DNA of 64,000 nt from Asticcacaulis sp. (GTDB lineage: Bacteria; Pseudomonadota; Alphaproteobacteria; Caulobacterales; Caulobacteraceae): NCBI GenBank assembly GCA_024707255.1, contig JANQAC010000002.1, forward strand, positions 1,110,001-1,174,000, given 5' to 3'. Under the pieces are notes generated by a model. The model was given only the letters and a program-made list of their open reading frames with translations. It did no database searches and was not told the origin of the DNA. Made by a program: the position numbers and the translations under genes. Shown piece by piece: positions 24,814-40,490 of the stretch; position 1 is the stretch's first letter; each line of letters begins with the position of its first letter.

Positions 24814-27800
24814 ATGGCCTTATCGTTCACCCAGAAGAAGCGGATTCGCAAGTCTTTCGGCCGTATCCCCGAAGCTATCCGTATGCCCAACCTCATCGAG
24901 GTGCAGCGCTCGTCATATGAGCAGTTTCTGCAGCGCGATGTCCGTCCGGCCAATCGTATCGATGACGGCTTGGAAGCGGTGTTCAAGTCCGTATTCCCGG
25001 TGAAGGATTTCAACGAACGCGCCACGCTGGAATATGTGTCGTATGAGTTCGAAGAACCCAAGTATGACGTTGAAGAGTGCATCCAGCGCGACATCACCTA
25101 TGCCGCGCCGCTGAAGGTCAAGCTGCGCCTGATCGTCTTTGAAATGGACGAGGAAACCGGCGCCCGTTCGGTCAAGGACATCAAGGAGCAGGACGTCTAT
25201 ATGGGCGATATTCCGCTCATGACCGACAAGGGCACGTTCGTTGTCAACGGTACGGAGCGCGTCATCGTTTCGCAGATGCACCGTTCGCCGGGCGTCTTCT
25301 TCGACCACGACAAGGGCAAGACCCACTCTTCGGGCAAACTCCTGTTCGGCGCCCGCGTCATTCCGTACCGCGGTTCGTGGCTCGATTTCGAGTTCGACGC
25401 CAAGGACATCGTCTATGTCCGTATCGACCGCCGCCGCAAGCTGCCGGCCACTTCCTTCCTCTATGCCCTGGGCATGGACGGTGAGGAAATCCTGACCACC
25501 TTCTATGACGTGGTACCTTACGAGAAGCGCGAAGCTGGCTGGGTTACGCCGTACAAGTTCGAGCGCTGGCGCGGTGTGAAGCCGGAATTCGACCTGATCG
25601 ACGCCGACAGCGGCGAAGTGGTCGCACCGGCCGGCACCAAGATTTCCGCCCGTACCGCCAAGAAGCTGGGCGATACCGTCAAGTCGCTGCTGCTCAGCCA
25701 GGACGCACTGGTCGGCCGTTACCTGGCGCGTGACGCCGTCAATTTCACGACTGGTGAAATCTACGCCGAAGCCGGTGACGAACTCGATGCCGCTGCCGTA
25801 AGCGTGCTGGAAGCGCAGGGCTTCACGACCGTCGACGTGCTCGATATCGACCACGTCACCGTTGGGCCGTACATGCGCTCCACCCTGCGCGTCGACAAGA
25901 ACTCAAGCCGCGAAGACGCCCTGTTCGACATCTACCGCGTCATGCGTCCGGGGGAACCGCCTACGATCGAAGCCGCCGAGGCGATGTTCAACTCGCTGTT
26001 CTTCGAGCTGGAGCGCTACGACCTGTCGAGCGTTGGCCGCGTGAAGATGAACATGCGCCTGGAGCAGGAGGTCGCTGACTCGGAGCGTGTGCTGCGTAAG
26101 GACGACATCCTGAAGATCCTCAAGATCCTCGTTGGCCTGCGTGATGGCCGCGGTGAAATCGACGATATCGACAACCTCGGTAACCGTCGCGTCCGTTCGG
26201 TGGGTGAACTGCTGGAAAACCAGTATCGCGTCGGCCTGCTGCGCATGGAGCGCGCTATCAAGGAACGCATGTCGTCGGTCGATATCGACACCGTCATGCC
26301 GCATGACCTGATCAACGCGAAGCCAGCCGCCGCTGCCGTGCGTGAATTCTTCGGTTCGTCGCAGCTTTCGCAGTTCATGGATCAGACCAACCCGCTGTCG
26401 GAAATCACCCACAAGCGTCGTCTGTCAGCCCTGGGGCCAGGCGGTCTGACGCGTGAGCGCGCGGGCTTTGAAGTCCGCGACGTTCACCCGACCCACTATG
26501 GCCGTATCTGCCCGATTGAAACGCCGGAAGGCCCGAACATCGGCCTGATTAACTCCCTGGCCACCCATGCGCGTGTCAACAAGTACGGCTTCATCGAAAG
26601 CCCGTACCGTAAGGTGATCGACGGCAAGGCTCAGGAAGAGGTCGTCTATATGTCGGCCATGGAAGAGTCGAAGCACGTCATCGCTCAGGCCAACATCAAC
26701 ATGAAGAACGGTGAGATCGCCGACGACCTGGTCCAGGGCCGCGTCAACGGTGAGCCGGGCCTGCAACAGGCCTCGACCGTCGATTATATGGACGTGTCGC
26801 CGAAGCAGGTCGTTTCCGTCGCCGCCGCGCTCATTCCGTTCCTGGAAAACGACGACGCCAACCGCGCGCTGATGGGTTCGAACATGCAGCGTCAGGCCGT
26901 GCCGCTGGTGAAGGCCGATGCGCCGTTCGTCGGCACCGGCATGGAAGAAGTCGTGGCCCGCGATTCCGGCGCTACGGTTGCCGCGCGCCGCACCGGTGTG
27001 GTCGAGCAGATCGACGGCACGCGTATCGTTATCCGCGCCACCGAGGAGCAAGACCCGAACAAGCCGGGCGTCGATATCTATCGCCTGTCGAAGTTCCAGC
27101 GTTCCAACCAGAACACCTGTATCAATCAGCGTCCGCTGGTTCGCGTGGGTGACAAGGTTTCGGCCGGTGACATCATCGCTGATGGTCCCTCGACCGATCT
27201 CGGTGATCTGGCCCTCGGCCGCAACGTCCGCGTGGCCTTCATGCCGTGGAACGGTTACAACTTCGAAGACTCGATCCTGATCTCCGAGCGCATCGTGCGT
27301 GATGACATCTTCACCTCTATCCACCTGGAAGAGTTCGAGGTCATGGCCCGCGATACGAAGCTTGGGCCAGAAGAAATCACCCGCGACATCCCGAACGTCG
27401 GTGAAGAAGCCCTGCGCAATCTCGACGAAGCGGGCATTGTTGCTATCGGTGCCGAAGTCCAGCCGGGTGATATCCTGGTCGGCAAGGTGACCCCGAAGGG
27501 TGAAAGCCCGATGACGCCGGAAGAAAAGCTCCTGCGCGCCATCTTCGGTGAAAAGGCGTCTGACGTCCGCGACACCTCGCTTCGCCTGCCGCCTGGCGTT
27601 GCCGGCACCATCGTCGAAGTCCGCGTCTTCAACCGTCACGGTGTTGAAAAGGACGAACGCGCCCAGGCTATCGAGCGCGCCGAAATCGAACGCCTCGGCA
27701 AGGACCGCGACGACGAACTGTCGATTCTGGAACGCAATATCTACGGCCGTCTCAAGGAACTGCTGCTCGGCAAGGTCGCCGTGTCCGGTCCGAAGGGCAT

Positions 27801-28887
27801 GGGCCGCGGTGAAGTGACCGAAGAAAAGCTGGCCGAGGTCTCGAAGGGCCTGTGGTGGCAAGTGGCGCTCGAAGACGAGAAGGTCATGTCCGAGCAGGAA
27901 GCCATGAAGCGCCAGTTCGAAGACGCCCGCAAGCGTCTCGACCGCCGCTTCGAGGACAAGGTCGAGAAGCTGCAGCGCGGCGACGAACTGCCGCCGGGCG
28001 TCATGAAGATGGTCAAGGTGTTCGTGGCGGTGAAGCGCAAGCTGCAACCGGGCGACAAGATGGCCGGTCGTCACGGCAACAAGGGGGTTATCTCCAAGAT
28101 CCTTCCGGTCGAAGACATGCCGTTCCTGGCCGATGGCGAGCACGTCGATATCGTGCTGAACCCGCTGGGCGTGCCTTCGCGCATGAACGTCGGCCAGATC
28201 TTCGAGACCCACCTCGGCTGGGCCTGTCACAATATCGGCCTGCAAATCGCAGCCCTGTTGGAAGACTGGCAGAACGGTGGCCAGAAACAGGCCCTGATCG
28301 ATCACCTGCGGGGCGTCTATGGTCCGGATCAGGAACTCCCCGAGTCGGAAGAGGAACTGATCGACCTGGCGAAGAACCTGTCGCGCGGCGTGCCGATTGC
28401 GACCCCGGTCTTCGACGGTGCCCACATCAACGATATCGAGGATATGCTCGAATTCGCCGGTCTCGATCGTTCCGGCCAGTCGATCCTGTACGATGGTCAG
28501 ACGGGCGAGCGCTTCAAGCGTCCGGTTACCGTCGGCATCATCTACATGCTGAAGCTGCACCACCTGGTCGACGATAAGATCCACGCCCGCTCCATCGGGC
28601 CATACTCGCTCGTTACCCAGCAACCGCTGGGCGGCAAGGCGCAGTTCGGTGGTCAGCGCTTCGGGGAAATGGAAGTCTGGGCACTGGAAGCCTATGGCGC
28701 CGCCTACACCCTGCAGGAAATGCTCACCGTCAAGTCGGACGACGTGGCGGGCCGCACCAAGGTTTACGAAGCCATCGTCCGTGGTGACGACAGCTTCGAA
28801 GCCGGTATCCCGGAAAGCTTCAACGTTCTGATCAAGGAAATGCGTTCGCTTGGTCTGAATGTCGAGCTTGAGAATGGGCAAGGGTAA
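24814..28887 (+). CDS. rpoB: RNA polymerase beta subunit
   Basis: 1357 residues beginning [20 protein letters not shown]; the GTG 15 bases earlier is also in frame, but ATG at 24814 has AGGA well placed and matches homologues. The rifampicin-binding cluster reads [20 protein letters not shown] then RLSALGPGG, with the usual drug-sensitive Asp, His and Ser. Other landmarks: [42 protein letters not shown], and the C-terminal [19 protein letters not shown]. It forms the catalytic pincer with RpoC, which follows after 93 bases. Confidence 0.98.
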   Translation: MALSFTQKKRIRKSFGRIPEAIRMPNLIEVQRSSYEQFLQRDVRPANRIDDGLEAVFKSVFPVKDFNERATLEYVSYEFEEPKYDVEECIQRDITYAAPLKVKLRLIVFEMDEETGARSVKDIKEQDVYMGDIPLMTDKGTFVVNGTERVIVSQMHRSPGVFFDHDKGKTHSSGKLLFGARVIPYRGSWLDFEFDAKDIVYVRIDRRRKLPATSFLYALGMDGEEILTTFYDVVPYEKREAGWVTPYKFERWRGVKPEFDLIDADSGEVVAPAGTKISARTAKKLGDTVKSLLLSQDALVGRYLARDAVNFTTGEIYAEAGDELDAAAVSVLEAQGFTTVDVLDIDHVTVGPYMRSTLRVDKNSSREDALFDIYRVMRPGEPPTIEAAEAMFNSLFFELERYDLSSVGRVKMNMRLEQEVADSERVLRKDDILKILKILVGLRDGRGEIDDIDNLGNRRVRSVGELLENQYRVGLLRMERAIKERMSSVDIDTVMPHDLINAKPAAAAVREFFGSSQLSQFMDQTNPLSEITHKRRLSALGPGGLTRERAGFEVRDVHPTHYGRICPIETPEGPNIGLINSLATHARVNKYGFIESPYRKVIDGKAQEEVVYMSAMEESKHVIAQANINMKNGEIADDLVQGRVNGEPGLQQASTVDYMDVSPKQVVSVAAALIPFLENDDANRALMGSNMQRQAVPLVKADAPFVGTGMEEVVARDSGATVAARRTGVVEQIDGTRIVIRATEEQDPNKPGVDIYRLSKFQRSNQNTCINQRPLVRVGDKVSAGDIIADGPSTDLGDLALGRNVRVAFMPWNGYNFEDSILISERIVRDDIFTSIHLEEFEVMARDTKLGPEEITRDIPNVGEEALRNLDEAGIVAIGAEVQPGDILVGKVTPKGESPMTPEEKLLRAIFGEKASDVRDTSLRLPPGVAGTIVEVRVFNRHGVEKDERAQAIERAEIERLGKDRDDELSILERNIYGRLKELLLGKVAVSGPKGMGRGEVTEEKLAEVSKGLWWQVALEDEKVMSEQEAMKRQFEDARKRLDRRFEDKVEKLQRGDELPPGVMKMVKVFVAVKRKLQPGDKMAGRHGNKGVISKILPVEDMPFLADGEHVDIVLNPLGVPSRMNVGQIFETHLGWACHNIGLQIAALLEDWQNGGQKQALIDHLRGVYGPDQELPESEEELIDLAKNLSRGVPIATPVFDGAHINDIEDMLEFAGLDRSGQSILYDGQTGERFKRPVTVGIIYMLKLHHLVDDKIHARSIGPYSLVTQQPLGGKAQFGGQRFGEMEVWALEAYGAAYTLQEMLTVKSDDVAGRTKVYEAIVRGDDSFEAGIPESFNVLIKEMRSLGLNVELENGQG

Positions 28888-28980
28888 GTAATCAAGGCGA
28901 GGGAGCACGGCCCCCTCGACCCCATAACTTAGCCGCATTAAAATTTTTTTCGGGCGTCAGCCCAAAATTGGAGTACTGGC

Positions 28981-33168
<4,188 letters not shown>

Positions 33169-33171
<3 letters not shown>

Positions 33172-33199
33172 GGGGGTAAGCCCCCTTAACCCGGAATCG
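33169..33199 (+). repeat. Post-stop G5/C5 hairpin element, copy 2
   Basis: TAAGGGGGTAAGCCCCCTTAA followed by CCCGGAATCG, the near-twin of the element after tuf at 6089 (differences at only a couple of positions). Its start coincides with the rpoC stop codon. Confidence 0.6.
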
Positions 33200-33235
33200 G
33201 GCCTGTGGTGGCTTCCGCAGGCGACTAAATTAAAG

Positions 33236-33266
33236 GCCCCTGAGCCGTGCGGTTCAGGGGCTTTTT
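33236..33266 (+). terminator. Intrinsic terminator after rpoC
   Basis: GCCCCTGAGCC pairs (one G-T) with GGTTCAGGGGC around GTGC and is followed by TTTTT. It ends the rpoBC unit and meets the convergent small gene. Confidence 0.85.
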
Positions 33267-33267
33267 C

Positions 33268-33723
33268 TTATTTGGTGAAGGTGATGGTCCGCCAGTTGTT
33301 TATCTCGACGAACTTGCGATATTTCTCGTAACCGGACACAGCCGCTTCACCCTTTTCCTTGCTGAAGACGGCATAGATTTCCTTCTCTATCGCCTGGTCG
33401 CGGGTCTGGTCCGGTTCCATGGCCGCGGCATTGACATAATGCGTGGCGATGATGACATTCGGCGCGCCGGCATTATACCCGTCCTTGACCATGAAGATGT
33501 AGTTGTCGATCAGGCCATGCTTTTTCATGATTTCCAGGGCGGGCACCTGGGAGGCTTTCAGGCCGACCAGATAATCATCGACATGGTTGGGATCGACCTC
33601 GACGACGGTCTCGCTCCAGATGCCTGTATCGGGCGTGTAATCCTTGTACATATCAGCGGATGCCGCCGTTGCAGAGACGAGCAGCACGGCGGCGCTAATG
33701 GCCGGCAAATACTTGATAAACAT
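33268..33723 (-). CDS. Exported hypothetical protein
   Basis: 151 residues with a signal peptide (MFIKYLPAISAAVLLVSATAASA). The mature part has no Cys and begins DMYKDYTPDTGIWSE; it contains VDPNHVDDYLVGLKASQVPA and APNVIIATHYVNAAAMEP. The alternating strand/helix pattern with a long helix could be a ferredoxin-like alpha/beta barrel of the NIPSNAP kind, but I do not recognise the family. AAGGGG precedes the ATG. It is convergent with rpoC and its stop touches the terminator T-tract. Function unknown. Confidence 0.78.
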   Translation of the reverse strand: MFIKYLPAISAAVLLVSATAASADMYKDYTPDTGIWSETVVEVDPNHVDDYLVGLKASQVPALEIMKKHGLIDNYIFMVKDGYNAGAPNVIIATHYVNAAAMEPDQTRDQAIEKEIYAVFSKEKGEAAVSGYEKYRKFVEINNWRTITFTK

Positions 33724-33859
33724 GGGATAGCCCCTTCAGTAGGGCGCAAAGGCACACATGCGCGGTGAATGTATGGAAGCATACTAACGCAAACGTACTT
33801 ACCTCTAATAACATGGTTCTTTATGGCGCGCTATTAACGGTTTCGGCGCCAACCAGGGG

Positions 33860-35062
33860 TCATACCACCTGTCCGGCTGCCCAACCGGATGACCAGGCCC
33901 ACTGGAAGTTATACCCGCCCAGCCAGCCAGTGACATCGACGCATTCGCCGATAAAATAGAGGCCGGGGCAAAGCTGGCTCTCCATGGTTTGTGAGGAGAG
34001 GGCGCGGGTGTCGATGCCGCCCAGGGTCACTTCGGCCGTGCGATAGCCTTCAGTGCCGTCGGGGATAAAGGTCCAGCGATTGACGGCATCAGCCAGGGTT
34101 TGCAGAGCGGCATTGCTGAGGTCTGCCATTCGAGATTCCGGCGGAAGGTCATGCCATTCCAGGATGCGATCGGACAGGCGTCGCGGCAGGATTTCCGCCA
34201 CAACATTGCCGAGCGTCTGTTTCGGGCGATCCTTGCGCCGGCTCAAGAGATATTCTAGGGCATCCACATTTGGCAGTAGGTCTACTTCGATGGCCTGGCC
34301 AGGTTTCCAGTAGGACGATATCTGCAAAATCGCGGGTCCGGAAAGGCCGCGATGAGTGAACAGAAAGCCATCGGTAAAGCTGGCCTTGCCACAGGCGACC
34401 CTGGCGGTCAGCGAAACGCCGGACAGGCCTTCGATACCGGCCAGCTTTTCGCCGCCAAGCGTGAAGGGCACCAGGGCGGCGCGGGTTTCGGTAATATCGT
34501 GGCCGAACTGTCGGGCAATATCATAGGCAAAGCCGGTGGCACCCATTTTGGGAATGGACAGGCCGCCCGTGGCGATCACCAGCTTGTCAGCCATGGAGCA
34601 GCCGTTCGACGTATCGATTTCGAAGCCATCTCCAGTCTTCAGCACGCCTTCAACCGATATGCCGAGATAGAGTTCGCCACCGGCTTCCGCCAGATCATCC
34701 AGCAGCATATCGATAATGTCACCGGCGGACGTTTCACAGAAAAGCTGGCCTTCGGTTTTCTCGAAATAAAGAATGCCGCGTTTGACGACGCGATCGAGGA
34801 AGTCCCAGGGCGTGAAGCGTTTCAGCGCCGAGATGCAGAAGTGTGGATTTTGCGACAGGAAATTCTTCGGCGTGGCCTGCAGATGGGTGAAATTACACCT
34901 GCCGCCGCCGGAAATGCGGATCTTTTCGGCCGGCTTTTTCGCGTGATCGATCACGGCCACGCGCCGTCCGCGCCGGGCGGCTTCGATACCGCACATCAGG
35001 CCGGCGGCGCCTGCGCCTACAATCACCACATCGAATTTTGCTGCTGTCACTTTTTTTCTCAT
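33860..35062 (-). CDS. NAD(P)/FAD-dependent oxidoreductase, HI0933/BaiN-YhiN family
   Basis: 400 residues. A Rossmann FAD loop stands at the N-terminus (FDVVIVGAGAAGLMCGIEAA), then the family hallmark RISGGGRCNFTH, a mid-region ATGGLSIPKMGATGFAYDIA, and the C-terminal FAD site FIGECVDVTGWLGGYNFQWAWSSG written here in the order ECVDVTG...GGYNFQ. These flavoproteins are of poorly known function; some reduce bile-acid intermediates. No partner gene is adjacent. Confidence 0.9.
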   Translation of the reverse strand: MRKKVTAAKFDVVIVGAGAAGLMCGIEAARRGRRVAVIDHAKKPAEKIRISGGGRCNFTHLQATPKNFLSQNPHFCISALKRFTPWDFLDRVVKRGILYFEKTEGQLFCETSAGDIIDMLLDDLAEAGGELYLGISVEGVLKTGDGFEIDTSNGCSMADKLVIATGGLSIPKMGATGFAYDIARQFGHDITETRAALVPFTLGGEKLAGIEGLSGVSLTARVACGKASFTDGFLFTHRGLSGPAILQISSYWKPGQAIEVDLLPNVDALEYLLSRRKDRPKQTLGNVVAEILPRRLSDRILEWHDLPPESRMADLSNAALQTLADAVNRWTFIPDGTEGYRTAEVTLGGIDTRALSSQTMESQLCPGLYFIGECVDVTGWLGGYNFQWAWSSGWAAGQVV

Positions 35063-35143
35063 AACTTGACTTAAGGTCTGGCTTGCCGGGATCGAAACTT
35101 AACCTTAAGGTCACCCGGCTTTCAGCAGACAAAGGAGTCGGCC

Positions 35144-35452
35144 ATGTCCGATCTTGAAACCATTACACAAAAAATCAGCGCCGCCGTCGGGGAAAATTCC
35201 GGTCTCGGCAAAATCATCAAGGTCGACTTCGGCGACGCTGGCAAGATTCTCATCAATGGCGCCGCTGTGCCCAACACCGTGACCAACGAGGACGGCGAGG
35301 CCGACACTACGATCCAGATCGCCATCGATGATCTCATTGCCATGTCCAAGGGCACGCTCGACCCGATGATGGCCTTCATGATGGGCAAAATGAAGATTCA
35401 GGGCGATATGAGCGTCGCCCAGAAACTCGCGCCCTTGCTGAAAGGCGCCTGA
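35144..35452 (+). CDS. SCP2 sterol-binding-like domain protein
   Basis: 102 residues: MSDLETITQKISAAVGENSG, then KVDFGDAGKILINGAAVPNT, ADTTIQIAIDDLIAMSKGTL and DPMMAFMMGKMKIQGDMSVA. The last two are the clearest SCP2 signatures (lipid-binding pocket, then G-x-M-K-I-x-G-D). This single-domain form is common in alphaproteobacteria and probably binds a fatty acyl or lipid ligand. AAAGGAG precedes the start. A G-rich/C-rich hairpin similar to the tuf/rpoC elements follows the stop. Confidence 0.9.
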   Translation: MSDLETITQKISAAVGENSGLGKIIKVDFGDAGKILINGAAVPNTVTNEDGEADTTIQIAIDDLIAMSKGTLDPMMAFMMGKMKIQGDMSVAQKLAPLLKGA

Positions 35453-35494
35453 TTGTTATGGGGTCAAGGGGGGCGGTGCCCCCTTGCCTTGGAC

Positions 35495-36184
35495 TTATCC
35501 AGGTCCCTGCGTATTCGGCCCGGCCTTGCCGATAACGCGATCCGCCACGAAGGGATTGCTCTGTCGTTCGACATTGAAGCTCGACATCGGCCCATGCCCC
35601 GGCACAAAACGCACATCGCCCAGCGGCCATAGCTTCTGCGTGATCGAATGGATCAGGTCGGCGTGGTTGCCGCGCGGAAAGTCCGTCCGCCCGATCGATC
35701 CCTTGAACAGGACATCGCCCACCTGCGCGAACTGCGACGGCGCATGATAAAAGATCACATGGCCTGGCGTATGGCCAGGGCAGTGAATAACCTGCCAAGT
35801 CGTCTCACCTAAAGTCACCGTGTCGCCGTCATGCAGCCAGCGGTCGGTCGTGAAACTGCGCATGTCGGGGATGCCGTAGCGCTGGCCCATGTCCGGTATG
35901 CTGTCGATCCAGAACTGGTCGTCCTCATGCGGGCCTTCGATGGGGGCGCCGGTGCGCTCTTTGAGTTCCGCCGCACCGCCGGCATGATCGGCATGGCCAT
36001 GGGTGATCCAGATCTTCTCCACGGTCAGGCCGCGCCGTTTGACCTCGTCCAGGATCGGGTCTAGATCGCCGCCGGGATCGATGATGGCGGCCTTGTTTGT
36101 TTTCGTACACCAGACCACCGTGCAATTCTGCTGCAACGGCGTGACGGGGGCGACAAACAGACGGATGGGTGGCTCTGTGCTCAT
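35495..36184 (-). CDS. Metallo-beta-lactamase-fold hydrolase (glyoxalase II-like, YcbL type)
   Basis: 229 residues. Zinc ligands are in ITHGHADHAGG (HxHxDH), HCPGHTPGH and FVPGHGP, with the bridging Asp in QVGDVLFKGSIGRTDFPRG. That last phrase marks the YcbL/glyoxalase-II-like group, which hydrolyse thioesters such as S-lactoylglutathione. No signal peptide. It is flanked by convergent SCP2 and divergent permease genes. Confidence 0.9.
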   Translation of the reverse strand: MSTEPPIRLFVAPVTPLQQNCTVVWCTKTNKAAIIDPGGDLDPILDEVKRRGLTVEKIWITHGHADHAGGAAELKERTGAPIEGPHEDDQFWIDSIPDMGQRYGIPDMRSFTTDRWLHDGDTVTLGETTWQVIHCPGHTPGHVIFYHAPSQFAQVGDVLFKGSIGRTDFPRGNHADLIHSITQKLWPLGDVRFVPGHGPMSSFNVERQSNPFVADRVIGKAGPNTQGPG

Positions 36185-36338
36185 AACTCATGAAATAGGC
36201 GAAACGAGCCATTAAGGCTACCCACCGGTTAAGATAGTTGCAGATTTAATTTTTGTGTGTAGGCTTCGTGACAAGACAGGTACTGGGGTGGTCCTTGGAA
36301 TGACTAGTCGCCTGTTAAAACACATAAAAAGGTGAAAA

Positions 36339-37923
36339 ATGAATCCTTTGCGAATTAAGTCGCTGGATGCGATCCTGGCGACAGCAGAGAAAAAAGTCGC
36401 TGCATCGATCCCTGGGGCCTGTCCAACTGACCTTGCTGGGTATCGGCGCGGTAATCGGCACCGGTATCTTCGTGCTGACTGCAGCCGCCGCCCAGAAAGC
36501 CGGTCCGGGTATGATGATCTCCTTCATCATCGCCGGCGCCGTTTGCGCGGTCGCGGCGCTTTGCTATTCCGAACTGGCCTCCATGGTGCCGGTCGCCGGC
36601 TCTGCCTATACCTATTCCTACGCCGTCATGGGCGAAATGGTCGCCTGGCTGGTTGGTTGGGCGCTTATACTGGAATATGCGCTTGGTGCCTCTGCTGTCG
36701 CGGTCGGCTGGTCCGGCCATATCGTCGGGTTTCTCGATGACATAGGGATACACATACCACACGCTCTCACTGTCGGACCGCCCATCTCCATCGGCTTCAT
36801 CAAGGGGGGCGAAATCGGCGGTATACTCAATCTGCCTGCCGTTATCATCACCGCCGTTGTTACACTACTGCTGGTCATCGGCACCAAGGAAAGTGCCACG
36901 GCCAATGCGGTCCTGGTCGCCATTAAGATTGCTGCGTTGCTGTTATTCATCGTCCTTACCCTGCCGCTGGTGACCGGCCATATGGATAATTTTAGTCCGT
37001 TTACCCCCCGCGGCTGGGGCAACCCGCTCGATGGCACCGGAACAGGCGTTCTTGGCGCTGCTGCCTCCATCTTCTTCGCCTATGTCGGCTTCGATGCGGT
37101 ATCGACCGCCGCCGAGGAAACCAAAAATCCGCAGCGCAACGTGCCGATCGGCCTGATTGCTTCGCTGGGCATCTGCACCGTGTTCTATATACTGGTTGCG
37201 ACCGGCGTAATCGGTTCGTTCGGCGCCCAGCCGCTGGCTGATCCGGCGACGGGCCAATATTTCGCTGACGGCTCGACGGAGCTTTATGCCAGCGCCGCCT
37301 GTCAGGCCGCCCATGCGCCGCTTGTTTGCTCCAAGGAAGCCCTGGCTCACGTCCTGCGCGAAGTGAACAGCAATCCATTGTTTGGTAACCTGATCGGCCT
37401 GGCCGCGACGATTGCCCTGCCGTCGGTCGTGCTGCTGATGATGTTTGGCCAGACGCGCGTCTTCTTCGTCATGGCGCGTGACGGACTGTTGCCGAAGGGC
37501 CTGTCAGCCGTTCATACCAAGTTCAAGACGCCCTGGGTGATCACCCTGGTCACCGGCGTCGTCGTGGCCATTGCCGCGGCTTTCCTGCCGGTCGGTTCTC
37601 TGGCGGATTATTCAAACGCCGGCACACTGTTCGCTTTCGCGGCTGTCTCGCTGGGCGTCATGATCCTGCGCTTCACCGACAAGACACGCAATCGTCCGTT
37701 CAAGACACCGCTGCTGTGGATCATCGCCCCGCTGTCGATTTTCGGCTGCGTACTGTTGTTCGTCAGTCTGGGCACAGAATCCAAGCAGGTCTTTTTCGGC
37801 TGGACCGCGATTGGCCTCGTTTTGTACTTCGCCTACGGCTTCTGGCACTCGAACGTCCGCAAGGGCATCATCGAAGACCATGAAAACGACGCGGACCTGC
37901 CGCCGCCTCCGGGCACGACCTGA
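36339..37923 (+). CDS. APC-family amino-acid permease, frame broken by one base
   Basis: Starts MNPLRIKSLDAILATAEKK; an A-run of six (36390-36395) then breaks the frame. With five A it continues SLHRSLGPVQLTLLGIGAV and GTGIFVLTAAAAQKAGPG into about 12 membrane segments (SELASMVPVAGSAYTYSYAV; FFAYVGFDAVSTAAEETKNP), total about 527 residues. This is the cationic amino-acid transporter-like/YfnA branch of the APC superfamily; substrate not determined. An alternative ATG at 36367 gives an intact but non-homologous N-terminus (MRSWRQQRKK). A terminator follows. Confidence 0.87.
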
Positions 37924-37928
37924 TCCTG

Positions 37929-37956
37929 AAAAGGCGCCCCAACGGGCGCCTTTTTT
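37929..37956 (+). terminator. Intrinsic terminator after the permease
   Basis: GGCGCCC pairs with GGGCGCC around CAAC, with AAAA before and six T after. Confidence 0.87.
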
Positions 37957-37985
37957 ATTGCGTGAAGACCTGCTAGGTGCGTGAC

Positions 37986-40448
37986 ATGCTTCCTATTGAA
38001 GAAATATATGCACCTCTGAAATCCTGGCTGGCGGAAAAGACCGCGGCCCTGATTATTGCGCCGCCGGGCGCCGGCAAGACGACCGGTATTCCGCTGGCCT
38101 TACTGGATTCGCCGTGGTTGGCCGGCCAGAAGATTATCCTGCTCGAACCGCGCCGGCTGGCGGCTCGTGCCGCCGCCGCCCGCATGGCTGAGACCCTGGG
38201 CGAACCGGTCGGACAAACGGTCGGCTTCCGGGTGCGCGGCGAAAGCAAGATCAGTGGAAAGACGCGGATCGAGGTCGTCACCGAAGGGATTTTCTCACGC
38301 CTGATCCTCGATGATCCATCGCTGGATGGCATCGCTTGCGTGATCTTCGATGAATTCCACGAACGCAGCCTGGATGCCGATCTCGGCCTGGCCTTCGCGC
38401 GCGATGCGCAAGTCCTCCTGCGCGATGACCTGCGCCTGCTGGTCATGTCGGCGACCCTCGATGGCGACCGTGTGCTCAGCCTGATGGCCGATGCCGGGCG
38501 CTTCGAATCCCACGGACGTAGCTTTCCCATCGAGACCCATTATCTCGGCCGCAATCAATCATTGATGATGGAGCAGGATGTTGCTCGTCATGTGGCCCGG
38601 CTGTCCGCCGGGCTCACGCCTGAACAGGCCGAGACAATGCTGGTCTTCCTGCCGGGGCAGGGCGAGATTCACCGTGTTGCGCGCTTCCTCGATGAGATCG
38701 GTCTGCCACCTCATATTGATCTCTGCAAACTTTACGGCGCTATGGATTTCAGGGATCAGGCGCATACTCTGGCGCGCAATGCGCCAGAACGGCCAAAGAT
38801 CGTCCTGGCCACGGCGATTGCCGAAACCTCCCTGACGCTCGATCGCGTATCAATGGTTGTAGATTGTGGTCTGTCACGTTTGGGACGCTTCGATCCGGCG
38901 CGCGGTGTCACCCGTTTCGTTACCGAGCGCGTCTCCAGAGCCTCAGCCGACCAGCGCCGCGGACGCGCCGGCCGGACACAGGCGGGCGACGCCTATCGCC
39001 TGTGGGATGTCGAGCAGGACCGTTCCCTGATTCCCTTCGCCAAACCGGAAATACTGGAAACCGACCTGTCGCAACTGGCACTTTCGCTGCGGCTGTGGGG
39101 TGCCAAATCGACGGAGAGCCTGGCCCTGCTGGACCATCCGCCCAAAGCGGCGATGGACGAGGCCGTGAAACTGCTTCAGGTACTGGGCGCATTGGACAGT
39201 CATGGCGATCTGACGGCGCATGGCAAGGCCGTAGCGCAATTGCCGATGGCGCCACGCCTGGCCCATATGCTGATCCGGGCAGCCGAAAATGGCGCGGCTG
39301 AGCAGGGCGCCAACCTGGCCGTCCTGCTCTCCGAAAACGGTCTGGGCGGCAAGTCGACTGATCTCGATACCCGCCTGGAGGCGTTGTCACGCGACAAATC
39401 GCCGAAGATTACTCAGGCCCGCAACCTGGCGCAAAACTGGGCCCGGCAGGCGCAGAGCCTGAGTCAAACCAAGAGTAAGGCAGGGGGGCGTATCCTGTCA
39501 CATCACCTGCTGGCGGAATGTTTTCCGGAACGTATTGCAAAGGCGCGCGGTAAGGCTGGCGAGTTTGTCATGGCTAACGGGCGCGGCGTCTATGTCGATG
39601 AGCATGACCGGCTGGCGCGCGCGCCTTATCTGGCGGTTGGCGACCTCGGCGGCGGCACCGGGCGCGACCGTATCCTGCTGGCCGCGCCTTTAAGCGATGG
39701 CGAGATATTGGCGTTGTTCGATGACAGGTTGGAACGCACCACGGCTTTGGAAAAGGTCAATGGCCGGTTCCGCGCCTTCGATCAGGTTCGGCTGGGGAGT
39801 CTGGTGCTTTCCAGCAAGCCGAGCGATACGATTCCACCGGAGCTGCTGCTTGAAGCGGAAGCTGAAGAGATCAGGCAAAAGGGATTGAAAGCGCTGAATA
39901 TTCCAGAAAACGCGCAAACCTTTCGTGCCCGTGTTGCCTTTCTGCGTAGCCAGGACGACAACTGGCCGGATCTGTCAGATGACGCGCTTCTTTCCGGACT
40001 CGCGGACTGGCTCGGCCCTTATACTGCAGGCAAGTCCATGCTGTCACTCAACGGAGGCATCATATCGCAGGCCCTGCATGGCCTACTTGATTATGACCAG
40101 CAGCGCGCGCTGGATAAGCTTGCGCCGGAAACGCTTAAGATGCCGACCGGCTCGAATATCAGTATCGATTACGAGGCCGAAGGCGGTCCGCGCCTGGAGG
40201 TGCGGGTGCAGGAGCTGTACGGAACAACCATACACCCGGTAATCGGTCCAAACCGGACGCCAATAACCCTCTCCCTGACTTCGCCGGCGCACCGGCCGAT
40301 CCAGATCACAAAAGACCTTCCGGCCTTCTGGGATGGTTCCTGGGCCGAGGTACGCAGCGAGATGAAGGGGCGTTATCCGCGTCACGTCTGGCCGGAAAAT
40401 CCGCGTGAAGCCGATCCAACCACTCGCGCGAAACCTCGCGGCACATGA
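37986..40448 (+). CDS. hrpB: ATP-dependent helicase HrpB
   Basis: 820 residues from ATG at 37986 (AGGTG 8 bases upstream; a GTG three codons earlier is also possible). DExH-box motifs: Walker A PPGAGKTT at residues 26-33, DEFHER, MSATLDGDRV, then ATAIAETSLTLDRVSMVVDCG and QRRGRAGRTQAG of the second RecA domain. The C-terminal HrpB-specific region ends in GRYPRHVWPENP, a family hallmark. It is an RNA-helicase-type ATPase whose role in most bacteria is not settled. Confidence 0.94.
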   Translation: MLPIEEIYAPLKSWLAEKTAALIIAPPGAGKTTGIPLALLDSPWLAGQKIILLEPRRLAARAAAARMAETLGEPVGQTVGFRVRGESKISGKTRIEVVTEGIFSRLILDDPSLDGIACVIFDEFHERSLDADLGLAFARDAQVLLRDDLRLLVMSATLDGDRVLSLMADAGRFESHGRSFPIETHYLGRNQSLMMEQDVARHVARLSAGLTPEQAETMLVFLPGQGEIHRVARFLDEIGLPPHIDLCKLYGAMDFRDQAHTLARNAPERPKIVLATAIAETSLTLDRVSMVVDCGLSRLGRFDPARGVTRFVTERVSRASADQRRGRAGRTQAGDAYRLWDVEQDRSLIPFAKPEILETDLSQLALSLRLWGAKSTESLALLDHPPKAAMDEAVKLLQVLGALDSHGDLTAHGKAVAQLPMAPRLAHMLIRAAENGAAEQGANLAVLLSENGLGGKSTDLDTRLEALSRDKSPKITQARNLAQNWARQAQSLSQTKSKAGGRILSHHLLAECFPERIAKARGKAGEFVMANGRGVYVDEHDRLARAPYLAVGDLGGGTGRDRILLAAPLSDGEILALFDDRLERTTALEKVNGRFRAFDQVRLGSLVLSSKPSDTIPPELLLEAEAEEIRQKGLKALNIPENAQTFRARVAFLRSQDDNWPDLSDDALLSGLADWLGPYTAGKSMLSLNGGIISQALHGLLDYDQQRALDKLAPETLKMPTGSNISIDYEAEGGPRLEVRVQELYGTTIHPVIGPNRTPITLSLTSPAHRPIQITKDLPAFWDGSWAEVRSEMKGRYPRHVWPENPREADPTTRAKPRGT

Positions 40449-40490
40449 TCCTTAATGGCTCCGGCGCGTATAAGCCTAGAAGGAGCCGCC

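Noticed and set aside
26425..28938. Long open frame of over 800 codons on the reverse strand opposite rpoB
   Set aside because: It is the antisense shadow of a highly biased, high-GC coding sequence; no ribosome site, no recognisable domain, low-complexity His/Asp/Val composition. The same holds for reverse frames at 28957-31299 and 31345-33099 opposite rpoC.
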